Part shown: one piece after another, positions 6,678 to 13,030 of the stretch
Layout of the letters: each line of letters begins with the position of its first letter
How positions within the stretch are numbered: the first letter of the stretch is position 1
Origin: Methanobacterium sp.
GTDB lineage: Archaea > Methanobacteriota > Methanobacteria > Methanobacteriales > Methanobacteriaceae
Length of the DNA stretch: 13,030 nt
Assembly (NCBI GenBank): GCA_009712615.1
Contig: WASR01000161.1
Span: forward strand, 1-13,030
Direction of reading: 5' to 3'
Notes under the pieces: generated by a model
Told to the model about the DNA's origin: nothing
Seen by the model: only the letters and a program-made list of their open reading frames with translations
Database searches by the model: none
Position numbers and translations under genes: made by a program

Positions 6678-8255
6678 ATGTTCGAAACAAAAAGAATCAT
6701 GAATTGGTTGTGGATCATACCTGGAATAGTTGCTTTTTTCATTGCACTCATTCCAACAATTGCAAATGTATGGCCATTAACGCTGGATATATACACACAT
6801 ATACATATAGCTCAGGTTTACAGTCATTATGGACTTACCTTGATAGATCCAACTACCAATCCTCCAACTGGAACACCAATAGCTTATCCCCCACTTTTTA
6901 GTCTGATCCTCATGGTGCTGGCAGTCATATTCAAGGCAGACTACTTCACAATTGCCAGGGCATTACAACCAGTTCTGGCATTTCTTGCTGTATCATCGGT
7001 AGCCTATGTTGCAAAGAAATTTTATGGAGACATCGCAGGAATTTCAGCAGGATTCTTAATCCTTTCAAGCTACCTGTTCAGCAGAATGGTTTCTCCACTC
7101 CCTGAAACATTGGCCATAGTATTCGTACCCCTTGCAATTTACTTCTACTACAGATCCGTTGTGTCCAAGAAATATTTATTCGCAATACTGTCAAGTTTCA
7201 TGTTTCTGTTGGTGATAATAACTCACCAGGCAACAACATTAATACTGTTTCTAACTATCACAGCCATAACTGTGGTGGCTGGACTGGTTAAGAGGGAAAA
7301 ATATTATATTTATTCCTATCCTCTGTTTTTATCGCTACCAATAATCCTAGGACTGATAGCTTCCCTAGCAGCCCTTTTGGTTGCTCCGGCCTATGTTTCC
7401 AAAATATTTACCTATGGATTAACAGCTGTAACAGGTTACACATCATCACTACCAATCAGTGACCCTATCAGTGATGGCAAATATTTGGTTTATCTTGGAA
7501 TTGTGTTGATATTTGCAATAGCAGGTGCTGTGGTGGCGGTTAAAAGACGTGAAACCCGTGATATTTTCATTATTGTCTGGATCATCGTTGTATTTTTGAT
7601 GAGCAAATCCTACTGGTTCGGTGTGAATGTATACACCATAAGGGTTCTGGTTCATCTTCTCATACCGCTATCAATTCTTGGAGGCCTGGGACTAAGCTAC
7701 CTATATCTTGACTACAAAAAAACTGAATTCCCCAACATCAAGGTTCGTTCCTTGTTTTTAACGGCAATTTTTGTAGTTTCAGCTCTATTTGCCGTGGTCA
7801 CAGTATCAGATCCCCAGTTAAACCTGCTTCCAAAGTACAATGCCCAACCTTACAATCAGAGCAATTTAATTATTCCACAGATAACTCCTCCAACCAGTTC
7901 TGAAGTGGAACTGGCAAACTGGTTTAAACAAAATGGTGATAACAAATCAGCTGTGGTATCAAACAACTATGCAACTAACATATTCCTTCAAGCCGAAACA
8001 AACCAGCCCATAGCAGGAGTACAATCCTCAGAACACGTCATAGAATGGGGTTTCAATCCAGACGAACTTAAACAGAAGGAGATCGGGTACTTTGTATTCG
8101 ATAAAAGACTCAATTACACAGCAAACTCAACAGAAAAGATCGTGAGCCAGGGAACCTTCATATTTTACAACAGTAACTACAACATCACCTCCCTAATACC
8201 TGAAAATTCAGAGCTACTATACCAAAACCAGAACTTCGAAGTATTCAAAATTTAG
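6678..8255 (+). CDS. GT-C-like polytopic membrane protein with sequon-rich ectodomain
   Basis: The 525-residue protein has about 11-12 membrane segments in residues 10-375 and an extracytoplasmic domain at about 380-525. The first outer loop holds 'LTLDIYTHIHIAQVY' (34-48), with D37, H41 and H43 where PMT/STT3-like GT-C enzymes keep their acidic catalytic residue. 'AYPPLFSLI' (69-77), 'PLPETLAIVFVPLAIYF' (140-156) and 'IRVLVHLLIPLSILGGLGLS' (321-340, with R322) are also typical of GT-C proteins. Such enzymes use polyprenyl-phosphate sugars outside the membrane. The ectodomain has five N-X-S/T sequons (N393, N422, N479, N483, N502). GGGGATC precedes the ATG by a few bases. Its place between two GT4 genes suggests a late step of glycan assembly. 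A Wzy-like polymerase is a less likely alternative. Specific family and substrate are not recognised. Confidence 0.75.
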   Translation: MFETKRIMNWLWIIPGIVAFFIALIPTIANVWPLTLDIYTHIHIAQVYSHYGLTLIDPTTNPPTGTPIAYPPLFSLILMVLAVIFKADYFTIARALQPVLAFLAVSSVAYVAKKFYGDIAGISAGFLILSSYLFSRMVSPLPETLAIVFVPLAIYFYYRSVVSKKYLFAILSSFMFLLVIITHQATTLILFLTITAITVVAGLVKREKYYIYSYPLFLSLPIILGLIASLAALLVAPAYVSKIFTYGLTAVTGYTSSLPISDPISDGKYLVYLGIVLIFAIAGAVVAVKRRETRDIFIIVWIIVVFLMSKSYWFGVNVYTIRVLVHLLIPLSILGGLGLSYLYLDYKKTEFPNIKVRSLFLTAIFVVSALFAVVTVSDPQLNLLPKYNAQPYNQSNLIIPQITPPTSSEVELANWFKQNGDNKSAVVSNNYATNIFLQAETNQPIAGVQSSEHVIEWGFNPDELKQKEIGYFVFDKRLNYTANSTEKIVSQGTFIFYNSNYNITSLIPENSELLYQNQNFEVFKI

Positions 8256-8310
8256 AGAACCCGAAGGTAGGACTTAAAAGATAAAATTAACTGTCAAATG
8301 AGTGAAAATC

Positions 8311-9489
8311 ATGAAGATTGCAATTGTAGCACCAATGGATCCAAGAACAGGCATCAGCAACTATTCAGAAACCCTTGCAATAGAACTCCTTAAACTTGGA
8401 CAAGACGTGGATATTGTGTCCCCTGAAAATTCCATTAACAGTTATCTCAATACTCACAAACGAATGAATCATGTAAGACCTGAGAATTACACTGTAGGTG
8501 ACTACGATGTAACCCATTTTCAGCTTGCAAATTCACCTCTCCATGAATTTCAACTCCACATCCTGTCAGCTAAAAACGAAGACCTGTTCAGAAATTCCAA
8601 TATTATAACTACGGTGCATGATGCAAGAAATTTTGATGTGTTCCAGTATAACTGCTTAAAATGCTTATCATTTGGTATTAACTCATTTAAATCTTCATTA
8701 AGCTTACCTTACAATCTTGTTGACAGGGGATTTCAAAGGGTGAGCAACCTGCTAATCCTGCACAACAACGCAGCAATAGATGAATATAGGAACAGATACA
8801 ACCTCGAAAAAATGATGTTTAAACGTGTACTTCACCCTGCATACCGCATACCAGGTGAAAACATCGTGAAAACAGAGAGTAAAGGAACAAAAACTGTGCT
8901 TTCACCGGGCTACATATCCCCATACAAGGGACAGGACATTCTGATCAGGGCTGCTGTAGATATTGATATGGATTTTAAACTCGTTTTTATGGGTAAAATT
9001 TTAGATCCAGGTTATGGAGCATACCTCAACCAGCTGGTCATGGAAAATGGGCTGGAAGATAGAGTTGAATTTTTGGGTTTTGTTTCCTCTGAGGAATTTA
9101 TCAACAACATTGATAATGCGGAGGCGGTTTTGGTACCAAGACTGACGAGTCCATGGCTTTTAAACAAACCACTATTCAAGCTTCGAAGATTCATGGGGCT
9201 TGACACCCTCATAAACCAATCAACAAGTGGAGTTTTAACCAAAGCCTTGGCATCCGGAAAACCAGTCATATGTTCCGAAAATCAGGGCTTTGCAGACTAT
9301 GTTCAGGAAGATAGGGGATTGATGTGTGATGATAGAGTTGAAAGCTGGAGTGAGGCGATAAAATATATGCTTGAAAATCCAAATAAAGTAAAGGAAATGT
9401 CTATTAATTCGAAGAGATTTGAGGATAATGTATTGGATCCCACAAAAATTGCCGAAGAACATCTAAGAATATACGAGGAATACTTTTAA
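8311..9489 (+). CDS. Divergent GT4-like glycosyltransferase lacking the usual Glu pair
   Basis: This 392-residue GT-B fold protein opens with 'MKIAIVAPMDPRTGISNYSETLAIEL' elements, and has 'TVHDARNFD' (101-109), 'LSPGYISPYKGQDILIRA' (197-214) and 'RVEFLGFVSSEEF' (251-263), all typical of GT4. The site normally reading E-x7-E is changed. In 'QSTSGVLTKALASGKPVI' (303-320) the two Glu positions are Q303 and K311, and a run of about 24 residues rich in Leu, Lys and Arg (278-301) sits just before it. Some GT4 subgroups have an 'SGVL' form of this motif, so the protein may still be active with a different donor geometry. The ATG at 8311 is chosen because GTGA lies 5 bases before it, the same arrangement as in the first GT4; the GTG at 8302 would add three residues. 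The next gene starts 15 bases on, so co-transcription is very likely. Confidence 0.8.
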   Translation: MKIAIVAPMDPRTGISNYSETLAIELLKLGQDVDIVSPENSINSYLNTHKRMNHVRPENYTVGDYDVTHFQLANSPLHEFQLHILSAKNEDLFRNSNIITTVHDARNFDVFQYNCLKCLSFGINSFKSSLSLPYNLVDRGFQRVSNLLILHNNAAIDEYRNRYNLEKMMFKRVLHPAYRIPGENIVKTESKGTKTVLSPGYISPYKGQDILIRAAVDIDMDFKLVFMGKILDPGYGAYLNQLVMENGLEDRVEFLGFVSSEEFINNIDNAEAVLVPRLTSPWLLNKPLFKLRRFMGLDTLINQSTSGVLTKALASGKPVICSENQGFADYVQEDRGLMCDDRVESWSEAIKYMLENPNKVKEMSINSKRFEDNVLDPTKIAEEHLRIYEEYF

Positions 9490-9504
9490 AAAAAAGGTTA
9501 GATC

Positions 9505-11682
9505 ATGAAATTTTTAAATCCCTTCAAGATTAATGATTGGAATATCAAACACCTGCTCACCACAGTCATTCTGTTTCAAGCACTACTATGGATCACAATA
9601 ATTTTAGAGTCTTACAACATATACATACCATTTGTAAGGGGAATAGTAGCTTTTATAGCTTTATTCTTCTTAAATGGAATACTGATCCTTAGAATTTTGA
9701 GAATTCACGAACTAGACTCCATCAGAACCCTGCTCTACAGTTTGGGTTTGGGCACAGCATCCATTATGTTCTTTGGAATGCTGGTGGATTTAGTGTATCC
9801 CTTTTTAGGGATCACGCTCCCAATATCCACAGATCCCCTGCTCATAACCTTCACGGCCTTTACTGGGCTCTTGAGCTACCTGAGTTTCAGGAGGGATGGA
9901 AAGTTTAACAGACCAGATATTTTGGATACAACTGGATTATCAGTTCCAATATTGACGTTTCTCCTTCTACCATTTATAGCCATATTTGGAACCTATTTAA
10001 TAAACATATATCAAAACAACATTTTACTGATTATAATGTTCTTTTTAATTGCTGTGGTTCCATTTCTAGTTGCATACAACAAATTGCCTAAAAAATTATA
10101 TCCATTCGCAATTTTTTCAATGGCACTAACACTCGTTCTTTCCACATCTTTAATATCGAATTACATCACTGGCTGGGACATTAACCTAGAATATTACTTC
10201 ACTAACCTTGTTACCAATACATCCTACTGGAACTCATCCATACCTGATCTTTTAAATGCCATGCTGAGTTTGGTTATCATAGTTCCAATATTCTCCAAGC
10301 TGTCAGGAATGTCTGTTGTTGCCATATACAAAGTTATTTATCCATTTATCTTTGTATTTGTGCCCCTGGGATTGTATTCAATATTCCAGAGGCAGACTAC
10401 CCATAAAATTGCATTTTTTGCCTGTTTTTTATTCATATCCATCTTCATGTTCTTTTTAGAAATGCCCTACCTTGCAAGACAGGAGATCGGGGAACTTTTC
10501 TTTGTGCTCATGATCATGCTCATGTTGGAGAAGGATATTTCAGATAGAAATATTCTTATACTGACGGTGGTGTTTATTCCAGCACTCCTGGTGTCGCACT
10601 ACTCAATGGATTACATCTACATATTCCTTGTCATATCTTCATATCTCATTATTCTGCTTCGAAACCGAAATTTATCAGATAAATATCCTAGACTCGGAAA
10701 ATGGCCCATTCTCAGCTTTTTCTTTAAGAATCCCAATGGGGTAGAAAGGCCTAAAATGAGATACGGACTGCAGATATTACTCCTATTTAGCATCACCATC
10801 TTGTACTATCTCTTCGTTTCAAGCTCTGTGCTTTTTAATCTAACTTTAACTACCCTTAACAATTTAATCACTATAAGCTACCTCTTCCTTTTCAATCCAA
10901 GCGCACTCATGGCTGTTGGTATTGTAACCAGTGAAAAAACCTTTTTGAGAAGCATTGCATTGGTGTTGCACTTGCTGATAGAGGCATTGATTGCTGTGGG
11001 AATACTGGCCCTCATTGTCAGACGTACAAAAATGAAATTCAACGAAAACTATGCATTATTTACAGTGATGAGCTTTGTGCTCTTGATACTTGTAATCGTG
11101 GTACCTTTCTTGGCAGGTGCTTTAAATCCAGAGAGGTTCTATCAAATAGCTCTGATATTCTTGTCTGTTTTCTTCGTAGTTGGGTGGCTAAGATTTTCGG
11201 ATCTTATTAACAGGCTGTTTAAAAACAGATGGAACCCAAAATCTGTCAAGAAAAATTCTTTCAAATTAATGGCACTGTTTTTAGCAGTTTCATTGATGTT
11301 TAACAGTGGAGTTGCCTATGAATTACTGAATGATAAACCATCATCCATGGTTCTGCACACCTCAATGGATGGTCCTAAATTCAACAACCTTGAAGTGACA
11401 GGTACTCAGTGGATCACAGATTACAGGGTGAATGATGAGGTTCACGCAGATTCATACAGATTTTTGCTGTTGAATGGATTTATTCCGTATGAAAAAGCTA
11501 AATCCACATTTTATTATCCTAATACTGGTTCTTACATGTTTTTAGGAACGTATAATCTGTTAACTGGGGAATTTGGAATTCCACAGGCAGGATCAACAAC
11601 ACTGCAGTACTACAGTATATCCAATTTAACATCGGTGGGAAGTTCCATCTACGACAACGGAGGATCCAAGGTGTTCATCTAA
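9505..11682 (+). CDS. DUF2206-like large membrane protein, probable GT-C enzyme
   Basis: The 725-residue protein has about 14-16 membrane segments up to residue ~610 and an extracytoplasmic C-terminal domain of about 115 residues. I assign it from memory of the archaeal DUF2206 pattern: an N-terminal pair 'LRILRIHELDSIRTLLYSLGLG' (62-83), 'YITGWDINLEYYFT' (220-233) with D225 and E229 in an outer loop, 'LARQEIGELFF' (323-333), 'SHYSMDYIYIF' (364-374), and a terminal 'YDNGGSKVFI'. An Asp/Glu pair in an early outer loop and a C-terminal ectodomain are the plan of GT-C glycosyltransferases, and it parallels the 525-residue neighbour. Sequons N238 and N243 lie just after the acidic motif. It is the last gene of the operon, ahead of a strong oligo-T terminator. 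A role in transferring or extending a surface glycan is inferred from context; no activity can be assigned. Confidence 0.75.
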   Translation: MKFLNPFKINDWNIKHLLTTVILFQALLWITIILESYNIYIPFVRGIVAFIALFFLNGILILRILRIHELDSIRTLLYSLGLGTASIMFFGMLVDLVYPFLGITLPISTDPLLITFTAFTGLLSYLSFRRDGKFNRPDILDTTGLSVPILTFLLLPFIAIFGTYLINIYQNNILLIIMFFLIAVVPFLVAYNKLPKKLYPFAIFSMALTLVLSTSLISNYITGWDINLEYYFTNLVTNTSYWNSSIPDLLNAMLSLVIIVPIFSKLSGMSVVAIYKVIYPFIFVFVPLGLYSIFQRQTTHKIAFFACFLFISIFMFFLEMPYLARQEIGELFFVLMIMLMLEKDISDRNILILTVVFIPALLVSHYSMDYIYIFLVISSYLIILLRNRNLSDKYPRLGKWPILSFFFKNPNGVERPKMRYGLQILLLFSITILYYLFVSSSVLFNLTLTTLNNLITISYLFLFNPSALMAVGIVTSEKTFLRSIALVLHLLIEALIAVGILALIVRRTKMKFNENYALFTVMSFVLLILVIVVPFLAGALNPERFYQIALIFLSVFFVVGWLRFSDLINRLFKNRWNPKSVKKNSFKLMALFLAVSLMFNSGVAYELLNDKPSSMVLHTSMDGPKFNNLEVTGTQWITDYRVNDEVHADSYRFLLLNGFIPYEKAKSTFYYPNTGSYMFLGTYNLLTGEFGIPQAGSTTLQYYSISNLTSVGSSIYDNGGSKVFI

Positions 11683-11698
11683 ATACATCGAGGATTTA

Positions 11699-11719
11699 CT
11701 TTTTTTTTATTTTTTTTTA
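11699..11719 (+). terminator. Double oligo-T terminator of the GT4/GT-C operon
   Basis: A run of eight T, one A and nine T begins 17 bases after the last stop codon, with no stem-loop before it. Oligo-T tracts of this kind are the usual intrinsic terminators in archaea. It also protects against read-through into the convergent GT2 gene. Confidence 0.75.
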
Positions 11720-11803
11720 GATATCAGATTCATATAATCTCGAGCATGATTCAAAAATAGTATATTGGATGAATTTCAGGGAGTTTAGGAGTTATTCTGG
11801 CCT

Positions 11804-12886
11804 TTAAATTTTTTTGGGCCCCTTAATATTTTTGATTCCATCCTTCGTTCCTTCAAGAAACGATGAAAGTTTGGTTGTATCCCTTCGTAAAACAGAGAGT
11901 GAGATGAGGATCTTCCAGAAGAAATAGAAGAAGTAGTACAGAACGCTGGTAAACCTTTGTAACATGGTTTCGTTCAGCCTCATGAAGAGAAACCTGTTCC
12001 TTATCATGTAGTAAATGCTCAGTGCACCAGTGTCTGATCCGTAACATTTGTGCCAAATTTTTGCGTTATGGGTGTATATGGTTTTAAAACCTGCTTTTTT
12101 CCCACGGATGCACCAGTCAATCTCTTCCCAGTAGGTGAAGTAGTCTTCATTAAAAAAACCTACGGTTTCACCAAGCCCACGACTCACTAACATGCATGAA
12201 CCTTCAATATAATCCACCACTCTGTCATTATCATACTGTCCACGATCATTTTCATCTTTTCCAATAGGATGGGGTTCAGATGTATTCAGATTGATATTTC
12301 CCCCGGTAAAACTCAGTAGATTTGAAACCTCATTGGGATTGTGGTAATAAATTTTAGGACCTGCAAATCCCACATTATCATATTTTTGGACAGATTCCAT
12401 CGTATTAATGAGAAAGTGTGGATCCACAATTGTGTCGTTGTTTAAAAGCAGATAATAGTCTGGTTTCAATTTTTGACAGGCAAATTTGAGTGCAATGTTG
12501 TTACCGCCTGTAAAACCATAGTTCTCATCATTTTTGATCATGATCATGGTTTCGAGACAGTTACTGTTGATATGATCATTTGGATCCATTTGAACTCTTT
12601 CCAAATCTTTCAAATCAACTTCAAATACATTTTTAATGTTTTTTACTTTTTTGTTGCCCTCAGATTTTTTTCCATCCCCGTGTTCATCCGATCCGTTGTA
12701 ATAATTTCTGATTTGGTGGATGGAATCATCATGAGACGCATTATCAACCAGAATCATATGATAATTAGGATAATCTAAACCATCAACAGACTTCAAACAT
12801 TCTATGGTGTCCTGCCAGCCATTCCAATTCAGTACGATAAATGCAACCCTTGGATAGGTTGGACCTTCATTTAGAACTGTTTCCAT
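11804..12886 (-). CDS. Rhamnosyltransferase-like family 2 glycosyltransferase (COG1216 type)
   Basis: The 360-residue GT-A protein has 'VLNWNGW' (18-24), 'ILVDNASHDDS' (45-55), 'NYGFTGGNN' (122-130), 'LLLNNDTIVDP' (146-156, metal/donor N149-N-D151), 'IEGSCMLVSR' (227-236) and 'EDYFTYWEEIDWCIRGKKAGFKTIY' elements (247-271, catalytic-base region E254/E255-D257). 'IWHKCYGS' (277-284) is also typical. The hydrophobic stretch at 315-333 probably anchors it to the membrane. WbbL-like members add rhamnose or another sugar to lipid-linked glycans. Residues about 62-112 form a charged, Lys/Asp/Asn-rich insert between the second and third core strands where relatives have a short loop. Ribosome binding is poor: only GGG about 13 bases before the ATG. 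It is convergent with the plus-strand operon and transcribed alone as far as the window shows. The sugar is not known. Confidence 0.88.
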   Translation of the reverse strand: METVLNEGPTYPRVAFIVLNWNGWQDTIECLKSVDGLDYPNYHMILVDNASHDDSIHQIRNYYNGSDEHGDGKKSEGNKKVKNIKNVFEVDLKDLERVQMDPNDHINSNCLETMIMIKNDENYGFTGGNNIALKFACQKLKPDYYLLLNNDTIVDPHFLINTMESVQKYDNVGFAGPKIYYHNPNEVSNLLSFTGGNINLNTSEPHPIGKDENDRGQYDNDRVVDYIEGSCMLVSRGLGETVGFFNEDYFTYWEEIDWCIRGKKAGFKTIYTHNAKIWHKCYGSDTGALSIYYMIRNRFLFMRLNETMLQRFTSVLYYFFYFFWKILISLSVLRRDTTKLSSFLEGTKDGIKNIKGPKKI

Positions 12887-12912
12887 ACTAATATTATTTG
12901 CCCTTTACTTCG

Positions 12913-12926
12913 TTAATATTTTTTTA
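12913..12926 (-). promoter_or_regulatory. Possible box A close to the rhamnosyltransferase-like gene
   Basis: The minus strand reads TAAAAAAATATTAA about 27-40 bases before the ATG at 12886. If used, transcription would begin within a few bases of the ATG, giving a very short leader or none. That fits the weak ribosome binding site. Another AT-rich element, CATTATAACT near 12961-12970, would give a leader of about 50 bases. Confidence 0.3.
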
Positions 12927-12948
12927 TGGAGACATTTTTATGGAGACA
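12921..12948. repeat. Perfect tandem repeat of 14 bp (two copies)
   Basis: TTTTTATGGAGACA occurs twice head to tail at 12921-12934 and 12935-12948. It lies 35-62 bases upstream of the rhamnosyltransferase-like start and overlaps its possible box A. It may be a recent slippage duplication or a pair of regulator sites. Confidence 0.6.
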
Positions 12949-12971
12949 TTTTCTAAACTAGTTATAATGAT

Positions 12972-13020
12972 CAACCAAACACCAACCAATTTAATTTTAA
13001 AACATTGGTTAGTACCAACT
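12972..13020. repeat. Cluster of AACCAA-type direct and inverted repeats
   Basis: CAACCAA occurs at 12972-12978 and again 11 bp on at 12983-12989. AACCAAT (12984-12990) is mirrored by ATTGGTT (13004-13010) across a 13-base AT-rich spacer, and TTAGT-ACCA-ACTAA follows at about 13009-13022. Spacing near one helical turn suggests a regulator-binding cluster, but the sequence continues outside the window and chance cannot be excluded. Confidence 0.35.
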
Positions 13021-13030
13021 AAAATAAAAT

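Noticed and set aside
6678..8255. Calling the 525-residue protein a Wzy O-antigen polymerase
   Set aside because: The outer-loop D-x3-H motif, 'YPPL' segment and C-terminal ectodomain fit GT-C enzymes better than the large central periplasmic loop expected of Wzy.
11791..11824. GGCC...GGGCC as a terminator hairpin for the minus-strand GT2 gene
   Set aside because: The possible stem is only about 4 bp and lies partly inside the coding end, with no minus-strand T tract after it.
12473..12778. Plus-strand open frame of 101 codons inside the GT2 gene
   Set aside because: It lies wholly opposite the well-supported GT2 frame, mostly across its charged insert, and has no ribosome binding site or recognisable motif.
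1..13030. Mobile elements, CRISPR arrays, tRNA or rRNA genes
   Set aside because: I looked for terminal inverted repeats with transposase motifs, regularly spaced repeats, and conserved RNA gene segments, and saw none.

Overview
The window looks like a chromosomal segment of an AT-rich methanogenic archaeon, most likely Methanobacterium or a close relative in the Methanobacteriales. The support is: A/T-rich archaeal box-A elements, an oligo-T terminator, GGTGA-type ribosome binding sites, a secreted beta-helix adhesin-like gene of the kind abundant in this order, and a long membrane protein resembling the archaeal DUF2206 family. No rRNA, tRNA, CRISPR array, insertion sequence or phage gene was seen. 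Family calls were made by eye from motifs; no search was run.

Layout. Bases 1-646 (minus) hold the N-terminal 215 codons of a secreted adhesin-like protein that starts at TTG and runs off the left edge. Its upstream region (647-917) carries a TATA-like element and a perfect 20-bp dyad. Next comes a minus-strand block read from 5066 down to 918: a Wzx-type lipid-linked glycan flippase, a CruF-like (carotenoid-synthesis-protein family) membrane protein, a UbiA-family prenyltransferase that overlaps it by 8 bp, and a small family-2 glycosyltransferase. A 440-bp divergent promoter region (5067-5506) separates this block from a plus-strand operon at 5507-11682. That operon encodes a GT4 glycosyltransferase, a GT-C-like polytopic protein, a second and divergent GT4, and the DUF2206-like protein, and it ends in a double oligo-T terminator. 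A convergent rhamnosyltransferase-like GT2 (11804-12886, minus) closes the window, with a repeat-rich upstream region.

How the genes may work together (inference). The soluble GT2 and GT4 enzymes would build a glycan on a polyprenyl-phosphate carrier at the inner face of the membrane, the flippase would turn it over, and the two GT-C-like proteins would add sugars or transfer the glycan on the outer face. The product would be a surface polysaccharide or glycoprotein glycan, and the adhesin or the sequon-rich GT-C ectodomain could be acceptors. The CruF-like plus UbiA pair is the least expected part. The same two families act in succession in C50 carotenoid (bacterioruberin) synthesis in haloarchaea, but here they sit among glycan genes with no phytoene synthase or desaturase in view. 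They may modify a carotenoid-like or polyprenyl lipid.
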